Shown: positions 1 through 14,400 of the stretch, in pieces
Layout: each line of letters begins with the position of its first letter
Numbering within the stretch: the first letter of the stretch is position 1
Source of the DNA: Ficedula albicollis
Taxonomy: Eukaryota > Chordata > Aves > Passeriformes > Muscicapidae
NCBI RefSeq assembly: GCF_000247815.1
Contig: NC_021684.1
Coordinates: forward strand, 8,813,430-8,877,429
DNA length: 64,000 bases
Reading direction: 5' to 3'
Position numbers and translations under genes: made by a program
Notes under the pieces: generated by a model
Told to the model about the DNA's origin: nothing
What the model saw: the letters and a program-made list of their open reading frames with translations, nothing else
Database searches by the model: none

Positions 1-80
1 AATAATGGAGTTATATGATTTAAATAAATGTAAATAAGTAGAAGTGCATATATACAGATACAAACATATATAAAAATATA

Positions 81-266
81 TACATATGCATATAACAAGT
101 GTATATACATACACATTTGCAATAATACAGAAAAGGGAACATCATTTAGCTAAAATTTTGTCTCAATTTTACCATACATATGCATATAACAAGTGTCTAT
201 ATATACACATTTGCAATAATACAGAAAAGGGAATATCATTTAGCTAAAATTTTGTCTCAATTTTAC
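81..266. repeat. Direct tandem duplication, period about 94 bp
   Basis: Two adjacent copies (about 81-172 and 175-266) share the order: a TA-rich start with CATATGCATATAACAAGTGT, then TTTGCAATAATACAG, then TTAGCTAAAATTTTGTC. They differ by a few substitutions and a short indel in the TA-rich part. The rest of the first kilobase shows no gene. Confidence 0.85.
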
Positions 267-876
267 TGTTGAGAAAAAGGCAGAAAGGGATTCACTGCTC
301 CTCTCTAGTTTATGGTCCATTTTTATCAGGGACAATATCTGTATCAGACTAAATTAAAAAACATAACTACCCAAAGAAAAGAATTTGAAGAGATCAAGTA
401 AAGCAAAAATAAAATCAAAAGGGATTAATGTGGAATGATGGTAGAAAACTGATCAAATACTTAATAAAAAGTCAAACATCACTGGCCAGGTTTAAATCAC
501 ACATCAAAGGGTGGATTATATCTGCATGAAAAGCAGCATTGTTGCATGATTTTTTTTTCTTTTAATTCAGAAAAGTAATCAGTATCTCCTGAGCCAGCTG
601 AGAACACCTCTACATCTCCAAGGAACCTTGCAACCCAAAGCCTGATGATGGCCTTATGCTCCAGGAATCACAGCCAGTGTCAAAGCAGCTCAGAATAAGG
701 CAGGAGCACAACATCATTTCTTTATAGAAAGACATCAAATCACAACAATAACCCAGACTTCCATGTGAATTTCTAGTCACGCTGCTTTTATACAACTTTT
801 TTTTAATCCAGTAAGCTTGTAAACTCTTTATGTGTAAATACTTTTTATCAGCAACATCTACATGTGAATACTCAGA

Positions 877-1012
877 TATAGATGTGCACTTCTAAGCACT
901 CTTCTAATTCTTACACCCCTAACATGTGCAGAAGCTGGTAAGTAATATAGATGTGCACTTTTTAGCACTCTTCTAATTCTTACACCCCTAACATGTGCAG
1001 AAGCTGGTAAGT
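877..1012. repeat. Direct tandem duplication, period about 69 bp
   Basis: Copies at 877-943 and 946-1012 both run from TATAGATGTGCACTT through CTTCTAATTCTTACACCCC to CAGAAGCTGGTAAGT. They differ by about two bases (TCTAAGC against TTTAGC). No gene is seen around it. Confidence 0.85.
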
Positions 1013-1881
1013 TCAAAAGAATAATCAGACATTACAATTCTCATTCTGTTTAATTTGTAGTTTGTCAGTGCATCCACACCCATCCAACCAAAACACTGAT
1101 CTCTCTCTAAAAATCCCCTAGTAAGTATTACTTACTAAGACCTGATTTGTTCTTTTAACGCTGCCAAAAATTTCATTTGCTGTTGCCCCTGTGTTATAAA
1201 ATCTATTTCAAGTTTTCACTGCTTCCATTTCAAATCACATTCAAGTGCTCTCAAAATTATAAAGCTCCCAGTCAGTTATAGCACAGAGTATGGAGGACTC
1301 AGTCAGGACAGAGTCCAGTGATGAGGCACAAATAGTACAGAACAGATGTTAAGAGGAATGCAAAAAGGGAGTTAGGACAAAGAAAAAACTACAAACTGGA
1401 CTGTTTCAATGTTTCAATGCTCCTGGCTAATTTAAAATGTTTCCAAAAGTTCAACAGATGACACAGCCAGCAAACAGAAAAGTTAAAACATTTCAGTTTA
1501 GCCTTCCTAATACAAGAGGAATGTCTAAAAACTTCAGCATTTTTTCTTACCTGGTGTTATTACTCAGTTAATGAAATATGCCTTAGATCCAGCTTAATTA
1601 CTAGGCAAGTGATTAATAACCTTCTGATAAGGTTAGTTGAATAATCACTATTTTAACATTTCCTGCCACAGGTGATGGGCTATAATCCCACCAAGCAGAG
1701 GTCAGAAGAGAACTAGAAGAGACAGAAGTGGTGTTGCATTACCCAACTTCAAGCCAGAATGATACTGATATTGAAAAAAAGAGGAAGCCTCATGCCAGAT
1801 TACACACTTTCCATCATATCACACTGCTGTTGCACTGGCATTCAAGCATCTAAAATGAAATAAAGGCAGATATGACACACC

Positions 1882-2083
<202 letters not shown>

Positions 2084-3876
2084 TCAAAGAGTTTGAGCCT
2101 GGCTGATAAAATGCACAATTCTAGAAAGTCTGTATAGCAGGAGAATGTGACATACTAATCACACAAACAGCTCTGTCTGCAGTCCCCTGCAAGGAATATC
2201 TGCATTTCCCGTTGAATATAGGGCTTGGTTCCTAGATAACCAAAAAAAAAGGTGACAATTCATTCACTAGAGTTTAAGCCCTCTCAGAAAGAAATGGATC
2301 TTCACCACCTTTAAAGGTCAGTCCTCTTTTCCTTTACCACAGCCCATCACTTGCCTTCCTGCCAATACCAGTGAGCCTCCTTGATCATCTCCCACTTCCA
2401 TGGCTGCAGAGACTCACTGACAAGAGTTTGAGGGATGGGGAGACAAAAACACCTTAAAACAAGTTTCCCCAGAGGATGATGCTTTTTTCAGCTGAATAAT
2501 GCATCATATATGCTTTTGGAGACCATAATCTCAGAACAGTGATTTCTAACACAAAATTTTTTTGAAAGTCCAGAACCTGCTACCCTGCATTTCAGTATCA
2601 CAGTTCTTTATGTTACATTGGCAAAAGGAACTTGCAACCAAAAATTCTTTGATTCCATGTGTATTTCCACTGCCCTCTACTGTTTGGAATACCAGAGACA
2701 TTCCAGGTTTCATTTTCTCAAGAGTAATACAAAATCATTGCTTTTAAGGAGAAACAGCCAGAGATGACCTCACTGCACTGAGCCTGGAACACAACGTGGA
2801 CAGTCCAGCTTCCCACCCTGCACACACTCAGCTGGCAGGAGCCATGGATACTGGTGTTAGGAACAGAACTTGCTTGTTCCTGATATTTCAAAGAAAGCAA
2901 ACAAATGAAAAAACAGACTGCTCTGTTATAGCACAGCAAAAACTGCAATGGAGGTGAGATCGTCTCTGCCACTGATGACGTTCACACTTTTCAAGCACTT
3001 CCAAGAGTCATCACATCTCTGCTGGCCAAAATGGCAGCTCCTTGGCAGCCTCCCCTTGCCACAGCCAGCAGGTTGTGCTTCTGCACTGCTTGTTGTGATG
3101 GATTGGAGATTTTCCAGTCCATGTAATGTAAAAGAAACACTGAAGTGAACAATGAAATGAAAGTTATATTCAATGTCTTTAACATTAACAACAGGAAATG
3201 GGTGTGCATGTACGGGATGCTGTAAGGACAAGAATTAGCACAGCTTTGTTTGACTGGTATTTACTCTGTCTTTATTTAACCTTCTTCCTTCCCCTTTTTG
3301 GAAGACAGGGGAAAGGACCAGTAATTGGAATCTAGAACAGTTAAATACACTGAAACTTTTGCAAACTTTACAGTAAAGTCCAAACCAAATTCAGCTAAAT
3401 AATTTGTATTTATTTCTTATCCAGAGAAGTTTTTTGTTGCATGAGAATCCTTTCTCAGGCAGAATCTGAACACTACTACATAAATTTATGCTTCTAATTA
3501 ACACAATCAGTATCTAATGGTTCTAAACTCACTTAGTATATAAATAAAAAATAAGATGCAATATAGAAGAGTCCATACACTATTTAGATTCAGCTTCTGT
3601 TCTCCTCTCAAACACTTTTCAGCTGGGATCTGTGAGATCCAGTTCTTTATGTCTCCAAGTAATACAACCAGTCAGCATGCAAACAATCCCTGGATTCCTT
3701 AGTCCTCGGCAAGCTGAGGTGATGAATTTGCAGCTCCTGGCCTTGTATGTTGGTGCTGAGGGAGTTTAGCATAGGATTGGTTGTAAAAGCAAGAATAAAC
3801 AAAGTTGGGGTGTTTTAATGCTCTAAGTCTATCCTTAAAGGTTTTGTGCACTTGCAGGACACACAGGCTCTTGATC
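2084..3876. other. Gene-free stretch, nothing recognised
   Basis: This is mixed AT-rich DNA with short chance reading frames (up to about 100 codons) on both strands. None of them resembles a known protein, has splice context, or shows codon structure. The slightly more GC-rich part at 2750-3230 may be an old repeat that I cannot name. Confidence 0.5.
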
Positions 3877-4512
3877 ATTGAGTACAGAATCCCTCAGATT
3901 GGCAAATCTCTCTAAGATCACCAAGTCCAACCATTAGCCCAAGCCAAGCCACCCCTAACTTAATGTCCCTCAGTGCCACAACTGCATGGCTTTTAAACAC
4001 CTCCAGGGATGGTGATTCCATCATTCACCTAGGCAGCCCATTCCGCTGCTTCACAGTGCCTTTAGTGAAGAAATTCTCCTTAATATCCAATCTAAACCTT
4101 ACCAGGTACAACTTGAGGCTGCTTCCTCTTGTCCTGCCACTTGTTACACCTGGGAGAAGAGACTGAGTCCCCATGTGGCTACAATCTCCTTTCAGGTGTT
4201 GTAGAGCCATAAGGTTTCTAAACACCTCCAGGGATGGTGATTCCATCACTAACTTAATGTCCCTCAGTGCCACAACTGCATGGCTTTTAAACACCTCCAG
4301 GGATGGTGATTCCATCATTCACCTAGGCAGCCCATTCCGCTGCTTCACAGTGCCTTTAGTGAAGAAATTCTCCTTAATATCCAATCTAAACCTTACCAGG
4401 TACAACTTGAGGCTGCTTCCTCTTGTCCTGCCACTTGTTACACCTGGGAGAAGAGACTGAGTCCCCATGTGGCTACAATCTCCTTTCAGGTGTTGTAGAG
4501 CCATAAGGTTTC
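3877..4512 (-). mobile_element. CR1 LINE 3'-end fragment
   Basis: Read on the plus strand, the order is the reverse complement of a CR1 3' region: a segment with TCTAAGATCACCAAGTCCAA, then CTCCAGGGATGGTGATTCC, then GTGAAGAAATTCTCCTTAAT and CTTCCTCTTGTCC. This order is typical of CR1 LINEs in birds. The element is 5'-truncated and carries no intact reverse transcriptase. Its inner part is present twice (see the 294-bp duplication). Confidence 0.8.
3957..4512. repeat. 294-bp tandem duplication inside the CR1 copy
   Basis: Copy 1 runs from 3957 to 4250 and copy 2 from 4251 to about 4512. Both start at AACTTAATGTCCCTCAGTGC, and I see no mismatch over the shared length. The junction (near 4215-4250) falls in the repeated CTCCAGGGATGGTGATTCC motif, so copying between short homologies within the element, or mis-joining during assembly, would explain it. 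Confidence 0.85.
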
Positions 4513-5289
4513 CATGTCCCTGATTTGCCTTGCACTACAGCCCCCTGGCTTGATCACATATATTTCTAAGAACTTCAAAGTACAGTTCTAGTCAACATAT
4601 ACACAAATATTTTGAAATAACTTGGATTTCTAAATGAGAGGATGCTCTCTAGTTTTCCCAGAAAGGATGCTACAAACTGGGGTTGGAGCTGCAAAATCTG
4701 AGATCTCATCTGTTCACTGATGTCCTTAATGGGCTACTCTTATTCATACTAACAATCCAAAAATCAAAGCTTGGCACAAACCATTAAGAACAATCAAGTA
4801 CTAAATGCTAACCACTGCAACATGTAGGACAGGAAATTTTTTATACAGCAGTTTGAAATGACAGATTTTAATTCTATACTATGTTCTACTCTTGATGAAC
4901 AAGACAATCAGGAAGCATTTATCCCCAAAATAAGCTAACCTGAATCTCCCTTGCTATGAAAAAAAAACATTTACTCCTGTGCTACTCTTGGCAAATACAG
5001 AGAACAAGGGCCCACTGCAATTGTTCACACACACTCAGAGATAAACACTCAGAGATATACTCACATCTTATATTGTCTTGTTTTTCTATACACAAGATGC
5101 ACTGAATCTTTTAAACCTTCCTCAAAGGCTGTATTTTCTACAGTAATTATCAACCTTGCTACCTTTCTGTCCACACCTCTCCAAAATGCAGTGTCCATAA
5201 CAGCACTCAGTTTTCCAGGTGATACCACATCCATATGCTGCAGAGCAGACTCACTCTGCAGTATAAATACACTGCAAGTTGTATGCATG

Positions 5290-5410
5290 CATTACAACTT
5301 TCACTTTGACAGTGGAGACAACAATGCATATTGCTACAAATTTTAAGTCCATTACAACTTTCACTTTGACAGTGGAAACAACAATGCATATTGCTACAAA
5401 TTTTAAGTCC
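5290..5410. repeat. Direct tandem duplication, period 60 bp
   Basis: The unit, containing ATTACAACTTTCACTTTGAC and GCATATTGCTACAAATTTTA, occurs at 5290-5349 and 5350-5410. There is one visible difference (GGAGACA against GGAAACA). Confidence 0.9.
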
Positions 5411-8400
5411 TTTAAGCTCTAGATTCAGCTAAAATTCACATTTTCAGACTAGGAGACTGAGGCAGAGATGTTTACATGGGTATGACAGATAAGCAGAAGC
5501 AAAGACCTAAACCCATCACCCTGCAGTAACAAACAAAACAGAGAGAAAAATAAAATGTCCTCCATCCTATTGGGAATAGCAGAGCATGTTACCTCAACCT
5601 TTAGTAAATTTCTTCCCTTACATAAGGAAACATTCCTGCCAAGCAACATTTTGGTTTAATCAATACCCAATCTTAAATCCTAGCATGCTTGGAAGGAGTA
5701 TCTGTGCAATTCCAACTTACACACAAACAATAAAAAGTTACACAACCCTGATTCACGCTTACCTGATGATGCACAAATAAGCAGCACCACACCATGAGTT
5801 ATTTTGTATTGTACTCGGATTTTAGGAGGTTTCTTAATTTTCAGCGTGACAGTGGGAAGTCTTTGCTACAAAGGAGTCCCTATGTCTGTCCTTCAGTTTT
5901 CAGCAGGAACTCCTCCCCATGCAGCTACACAGTTTGCTCTCGCTTCCTGTCATGCACTGCACTGCAAGTGTCAGAAGATGATCTCTGCTGTTGTGTCTAT
6001 CTCTGTCATGGTTTTTCTCTCACACTGGTTCACAATAATATTTTAAACAGATAAAAGTGTTTTACAAACAGCCAATAAGTGAACAGCACCAGTATGCTGA
6101 AAGTTAAGATATCACTAAGAGGTTTCTAAAATAACAGGTAAGTGTTTGGGAACTTTGAGCCTTAGTAACTGAAACTGTCCATCTCCCACCTGTGCAATTC
6201 TTAAACAGCAGTAATGGGCTTTAAACTCAAGGGCAGACAACTATGTTCAAATGTAGATGTCTCAGCAAACAACACAGCTGGTAGACACTGGGCAGAACTT
6301 TTAAATACTTATTTTACAGATTTTTTTTTTAAGTATTTCAGAAGTTAGGGGATGTGTTAAGGAGGAGCTCTTAAATTAACAGAGGCATAATGGTAAAAAT
6401 GAAGGACAATTTTACATGTAAGGACAAGTGCAGACTTTGATTTTATCCCTAATAGTTCAACATAACTAGAAAGAAAGAAAGAATTACACCTCATTCTTAA
6501 TCTGCCCCTATCCTATTCAATCTTTTGCGACTTGCTCAGATCTACAAACACAGACCTGGTTTTGCCATCAGCAGAATTCTGCAATCTTCCAGTGGGCAGG
6601 GCTGGCAAGATAAATTTAAATTTGGGTAGCAAGATAACAGCAATTCAAACTTAATCTTTAAAGAAAACAAGTCCTTAGTGAGCTGGTGCAATTTTCTTCA
6701 GAACAAAAAATTTCTGCTGAGCTTGGAGGAAGATGATAAAAGGTGAAACTGATACCAGTGAGCAACCAGTTCCTTTGAGAAAAGGAGCCATGACATCTCT
6801 GCAGACAGAAAACATTGACTGAAAGATCTTTCAGTAAACAGATATTTTAGGCCAATACTTTAAAAATGACTGAGGTACATCACTCTTGGTGAATGCTACT
6901 GTGGCCTGCCTTCTCTGCCCAAAAGTGAGGTAAAACTCAATCTAGCCACCTTCTTTTCAGACCCTTCCAGCAGAATATAGTATATTTTTCCAAGGAAAAA
7001 CATATAAATTCTACATATAAGCCTGCAATATTTTACAAGTATTCTTTAATCTCTCTTTGTTAACTTAGATTAAAGTTATTTCTGAAACAATCTTTTATCC
7101 CATACAGGAAACCCTAATCCTCTGCTATCAGAATTTGGCAACACCTGACCCAGGATCAAATACAGAAGTGCAATTAAGCGTTACATCTTTAGCTCTTTAA
7201 TTGCACCAAAGATGAAGTTAGGTAGGCAGGCATTTTTCAATTACATTTCCTGGTAACATTTGGATTTCCGTATTCCACTTCCTGGAGACCACAACATGTA
7301 AAGACTTTAACTTGCTATGCTTCATTGTATTTGCACTTGCACTACTCCTTAGGCCACCCATAACCACCTGCCTCAGCAGCCATCAGAATTTAAGAAGCCT
7401 AAAGGCAGATACCACAGATTTCAGTTTTATCAGGCTTTCTCTCATCAATCTAATAAACAATATTTAAAACAGTCTGGCCCCCTGCCTGTATCAATCAACA
7501 GAAATTAAGGGGATTGCAAAACCTTTCTAAAATCTGAGGGAAGAAAACATATCTGTTTTTTCTCTGCAGTTGCACATGAATCACCTCCAAGGTACTCTGC
7601 ACTTTGTTGACAGCAGCATCAAGAGCATCCACTTGAAAGAAAGTGCAGCTTGAACTTACTTATACTGTAGACAGCCACACAAGTACCAAGGAAAGAAATC
7701 TAAGATACCCTATCTTGATTCCAGAACGCAACTTCATCAAAAGAATGATGTCCAGAAATCAGAACTGACAAACTCTAAATATGTAAGCTTTACAAGTAAG
7801 CACAATCTAGAAAGAGACAGACACAACCTGTGTACAATTTTTCCATCAAAAACAATGTCATAAATATTTTTAAGTGGGCATTTTACATATCCTAAGAACA
7901 TTACCTCAAGTCATGCTAGGATCATATTACATACACTGAATATATATAGACTGTATATATACACATCATATTATATTCATGTTCCATTAGAATGGGATAT
8001 GCCTTTTCAAAACATAACCCAGGAATTACAAAGATCTGTCATCATGAATGAAATTTAAGAGCTTCAACAGATCTGAATTTTCTTTAAAATTTAATTTAAT
8101 ATTACTATAGAAACGTTCTAGTACATTCTTACACATGCTTAGACTGTAAATCCTTTAGAGAAAGAATTGTTTATTACTATGTTTATGTAAGATCCAGCAA
8201 AACTGAGACCTCATTTTCTGCTTGCTACTGTAATAACAAAATTTGTTTCCAGACTGCAATAAATTGACATCATCATATTGTTCTTATTAAGCATTTGTGT
8301 CAGATTTTAAAAGATAGCCATAATTTATAACTAGTGTGTATATTCTAACCACAGCATTAAGAATTAAGCATAAGAATCTTGTTTTTATGTTTAGAAATAA

Positions 8401-11400
8401 TTAGGATTCATTCTAAAACTGACATGTTTGACCAAATCTGGTTGTGAAATCACTTCTGTCTTTGGAATGAATGGGAGTTCTCATGGAGAAACCAACAAAC
8501 TCACTCAAAATGCTTCTTCCAATCAAGAAGAACTCAAACTACTTTTTCTTTTCCCATCAGCTCCAGGACTGTTTATAAGCTGTTTCAGAAGTTCAGAACT
8601 TTTTAGGAGGTTTTCCTTCTCTGCTGGTCCTTAAAAGGATTTTGTTTAGCTTTCCATCACAAGTACAATTTAACAAACTAAATTAGAATCTGTGGGACTG
8701 CAGAGGGACTGGAAATGGAGAGGGAGATGTTAGAATAAAACCTCCAGTATGGAGGATTTTCCAACTGTCTTTGGATATACTTTGGAAGCCTTTTCCAAAT
8801 GTGTAGTCCATCTATTTACTTCTTTTTTCTTTTAATTTAATCCACAGTTTTAAATAATAATACCTAAAGATTAGCAAATTGGAAACTTTTACAATCAACT
8901 TAGAAGATCAGTGAGATTTACAGTATAAGCACTAGGAGATTAGACAACAAACCATCACAACAATTTGGGGAAAATGAAAAGTCATGTTAATAATGTATCT
9001 TTGTAAATGGTTGTGATAGCACCAAGTTCTCTTGCAAGCATCACAACTAGTAAAACAAAATACAACAGCAGTCCAAGCCCATGTGTGCAGCCCTTCATTT
9101 GCACTGGACAATTGAAAATAAAATTGCTAATATGAAACAGTGTAGCATCAATAAAATACCAATGTACAGTCCAGAACTGCTTCTAAAATGTTGGTTTCTC
9201 AGACTGAGTCGCATCAAATTCAGCTGGACAAGAGCATCACTCAGTTAACCATTACAGGTTTCTGAAACAAAGTGATAGGAAATAGTAATTTCATATCACG
9301 TGTTCTCAAAGAGCAGCCACTGGTGCAGTGGGGGGAAACAGAGACAAAGAAATGGGCAGAGTTTGATTTGAGTTAAACTGAACAGGGGTCAAGTTCATCT
9401 GCTGCTGAACAAAGAAAAGAACAGTAAATGACAGCAGGAGTACAAGGTAACACCCAGTCTATGATTAAAGACAGGAAATCTGCTCTATAACAGAACATCC
9501 AACCTAGCCTAAGAGAATCACAATTGGATCTATCTGCTTTATCACATGCTGCTTCTAGCTCAGTATTGTTTATACGTGCAAAATAGCTGGCATGGAGGGT
9601 TTATAGCATATACAGAATATTTCTACTGTAAATAACAAACCACACCCAGAGCAAAAATAAACTTGTAACAAAGCACTTACAAAGATCCATAAAACAAAAC
9701 CCTACAACAGTAACAGATGACTGTACAAAGTATTTTAAAAAAAAACATTGTTTGAAAAGATAAGATGAAATTATACAAAACCCTTTCAAATGAGAGATAT
9801 CACACTATTTTCATTATCAGAATAATTCAAGGTATTAATTGAATAACTGAGCTTTAGTAAAAAGAATACCTACCCTTTACAACAAAAGTCATAGGTGCAA
9901 AGTCTTGCAGATGTCAAAGTTTGTGGAGGTCCTTTCAGGAATTCCTCAGCCAAGTGCTCTGTAAGGGTCTCAATATTCTTGCCCCAAGAAACATAGAATC
10001 TAAAGTGCATTTTCTATAACTGCCATGTAATTAACTTGGAAGCACCTCTGTAAACTAGGTTTAATGGCTGTGTACTCAACTCACAGGTGACTTCAGATGT
10101 AAAAGCCCTGAAAGCTGCTGAATTGAGTTAGTGAAGTCAGTGCAAACTCCCAAGCAGTACAGCACTCCCTAGGTAGCATGAGCAGTAATAGCTCCTAAAA
10201 CATGCACAGGTTTGTCTGCCTGAGTCCACAGCTATTGGAATCTTGGTATGTTGAAGACTAAAGGCCAGCCAGCATCATTCTTCTTTTTAACTAATTTATA
10301 AACAACTCACAGCTGTCACTCCAGCATGATTGTTGCCACACTACTAAATGCAGAGGACCTTGTAACTTACAGTTCCCATTTACCCTACAAAGAAATACAG
10401 CCACTTATCACAGGCCTAAGAACCAACATATCAACAAACCACGTTTGGCTGGAATTTCAGATTCCAGTGTGACATGGCTAATCTTGCATCACACACTGTG
10501 GGCAGAAGATACGGTGATTAAACCACGCTGACTCAACATGTGGCTTTGGAATAACACATTTTTTAATTCTTCAAAATTGTCTAACTGGTCACTCTGAATT
10601 TGTCTTTGAATTCAGTGTATACATTAGGGATACAATGATTCTGATGTGTTTTGAAACTGCAGATGGAATTGACTGCTATCCAGTTACGCAAATGCCACAC
10701 AATGAATTTCTGATAGCATCTCTATTTGTTTGCCAACATAAACCTTGCTGTTCCAAGAGAAATTAGTCTTGTGACTAATCAACAACTGTTCCAATGGTTT
10801 GTTCAAAACCAAAACCAATAACAGCTAAACCATTTAAAACTCCGCCCATAGATCAAATCCAACTCTTACAAACAAAAATTTGTGTCCAACGTGAATAGTT
10901 GCTAACATTTATAAGCTCCTGTCTTCTGAACTAGAAATTGTGTATCATGGAAGGATATTTTTAATGCTCCTTACATTGCTGCTATCAATGGTGTGAAATA
11001 AAGTTTCCTTGCTCCTGCAGTGCTCCCAAGAAAGAACTGCAAGAACAGACTTAAAGACTTGCTTCTTATTATTTCTGATGTCAGGTATCAGGACCATCCT
11101 GGCCCAGGAAAGGTCAGTGCTGGACAGCAGCACAACAGCTCCTCCACAGAGGCAGACTAAAGGCAAGCCTGAATAGAGCCAGGCAGTAAAAGAGAAGGGC
11201 TGAGACAAACTCTGAGACAGAGGAACTTGAACCTGCTGTAAGAAAAAAGAGGGAGAGATCTAAAAGGAGAGAGTGGCACACAGGAATAACTGAACGGGAT
11301 AACTGAAGTGTGCCATGCACAAAAATACACTTTTTTCCAAATACTGTGTGGAATCCTTCTCTTTTGGCATGACAGACACCTTTTTACCCACAAACATGTG

Positions 11401-14400
11401 TGCAGTAAAACTATCCCAGAAACCACTTACATGTCTAAAATTGACTTTCAGCATATTTAACACTTGTGTCAGGTTTCTCATGAATTAGATCAGCCTTCCT
11501 CATAGGTGACCACATCTGCAGCTCAGTTAGATGCTTTTGCAAAACTAGAAAGGAAACAAGAAAGGGGGAAATAGGAAGAAGCCTCATTGCAATAAATTAT
11601 CTTCAACCTTCAGGCAACTGCGCACTAAACACATCCCTCAAACTATTTCAAGTACAAAATATTGGTTTAGATTTCACTATTTATTTTTAGCACTGAAGAT
11701 CTTCACCCAAATTTATTGTGTGTGGCAAGAAGGCAATAAAGAAATATCATAATCATTCAGATGTTTGCTTAAAGCATGCAGGAAATTATGCTCTCTCAGT
11801 GGAACAGTGGAGAGGTATATCAGAGACAAGTGCAGACAAAACCAGCACCCTCTTCAGTTCTGCCTACAGCCCAATATTCCTCACTAATCAGGTAACTGCT
11901 TTTCTTTTGATTGACTGGAAGTTTCTTCATAGTCACCTCAAATGTCATCATAGCAACACTGTGTACCACTATTTCTGCAAATGTACCTCTTTTTTTAAAA
12001 AAAACAATAATATGAAGACTTCCATATGCATATCTAAGTCTAGATGTTTGTCCTGCTGGCATAAATAAAGTGGGTGCTTTTAAGGGAGCAGGGAGGGAGA
12101 CATATAAAGCAGCTGAAATTCCAAACTCTCAAGAGAGATTCTTATTCTTCTTGAATTCAGAACTTCCTTATTTATAAAACTGACTACTCTTAGCATGGTA
12201 AAAAATAGCATACAAGCATATAACTCAACACTGTATCATAACTACCAAAAAACCACAGAAGCTTCACTCCTCCCATCTTCTAATTGTGCGTGGATGACTG
12301 AACAAATGTCATCCTCATTTGATGGAATGCTTTGTGAAATGAAGCTGTTTCCCACTCTACACAGCAACATAACACATTATTTCCACAGACACTCAGAGCA
12401 GCATATTGACTGGCTCTCTCTTAATTATAAGCACCAAACAGTGATGCAGAGGAAAGCCACTTACCTGCATGAAGCTTTTAAGGGAAGGGTGGCACAGAAA
12501 TGAGAAGAACAGTGAGAGGTAATGGTAATCAGAAGATAAAGCAGAAATAGAATAATACTAATTTCTGTGCCAATATCTGTGCTAGTGTTTTCTTTATATT
12601 CATTATTGACCTGACTCTGAACTGCCCTATCCCTTCAGATATTTGTATTTTTTCTCCTTACCAAGTCCTAGCAAAATTTGCTCCCCACCCACATCATCTT
12701 ATCATCTCAGGGTCAGCATTTTCAGAGGCTGAACTGATAAACCTGCAGTACTCTATAGATTTCAGCCTCCACTATGTACTTCCACCTCTGCTTTTATACT
12801 CACTAGCTTTCCTCCATTTCCATATTTTATTCATTTCCACTCTCACAATTCTTCTACAGCTCTTTGCTTTCCCCACCCTGACTATCCTTCTTTCCAAGTA
12901 GCAGACTCCTCTTTCCTCCTCCAATCCTATACCCAGGGTAGGATTTTCCTTCATTCCTTTTCTATTTTAAGTACCACATCTAACACAATCTCCTATGTTC
13001 TGGTCTTTCCTCCAGTGTGGGATATTCTTATCTCCACAGGTTCTGAGTTTCTTCCTCTGGAATGACAGTTGTCATTATGAATACTTTCCCTTTATAGTAA
13101 TCTATTTGCTGGACACCTGACTATAAAAATCTCTTCGAAACCCAAATTAACCTGATGCTTTCTGTGTATGCAGGAGGAGCTTATAGCAAAAAGATTTCAC
13201 TGCTCAGTAACTTTAAGTCTAAATTTTATCTTAATCAGGTTTGATTTATTCAGTTAAAAAAATTGAGAAGCTCCTTTCACCCCACTGACATCTAAACACT
13301 GCTCAAAATTCTGGAAGTCACTGCTACCACTATCTAAAAATGACAGAAACATGATATCATTCTGACATGAAAATCCCCACTGAGAGAGTTAAACATGATC
13401 TCTAACCATGGAGCTCAAAAGAGCTGCTCAAGATGGAAATCAGCTGCTTCTGATAAATTTAAGTAAGGAAAAGAGAAGTGCAGAGGAGTTTCTTTGGTAA
13501 ATGCGTAGCATCCGGGCCTCCCTTATCTTACTCTGAGGTTTACGTTGGTGCATGTTCCAGGTTTCCTTTCATCAGCATGATATAGAGACATTTAACTGAG
13601 TGAACGGACTGCAAAGCAAGGACAGGGAGACGAACCCAATGTTGCAATTCTGCGCTAATCACTTTATCCTTTATTATTTTTGTGACTATTGAAATGATCC
13701 TGTATTACAGTCTGTAATAATAGAAATAGAAATTAAAAAAAACATCACCGTGAGTAAGTCAGCTCCAAAGTTGTGTTTGTTACACTCAGCTGTGGCTCTA
13801 CTCCACTGTCAACATTAACCTAGTTAGCTTAGGCAGTAAGGTTTTAGTCCTGTTTGAGAAAATACATCAAAGCCAACCTATTATCTTTTACCATCTCTAT
13901 AAAAACCTACGTGATATCAAGTCTGCTCATTGGGCTTTTCATAACACAATTTTCCATCCATCAAAATAAAGTTAATGCTCACACAATGCAAATATCCACA
14001 GACACTTAGCTCTCTCTTTTCCAGCGCTCAGCTATCTTGGCTTCAACACCCAGTCAGATCAAGAGAACAATTAATACAGATCCTTCCCTTGATGCAACCA
14101 TTTATGTCAAAGAATTAACTGCAACTGCCTACTATGCACTGTATGAATTGTAACAGCTGTTGATATTTGTTGACATATTGACAACTATTATTAGTGTTAC
14201 TATCTCATAAGTTTCCTTCAAAATAAGGTGGCAGACACCTGCCACAGATCTCCATTTCTACATGTGAATGAAGCAGTTTGAAGATCCAGTAATTTGACAC
14301 CTGTTTTCTCTAATACTACTATTCCTATCTCCTTTCTTCTGAAGGATTTTACTCCCCAGTTTTCCATTCTTTGTGTACAGTTCACTCCACCTGCACCACA

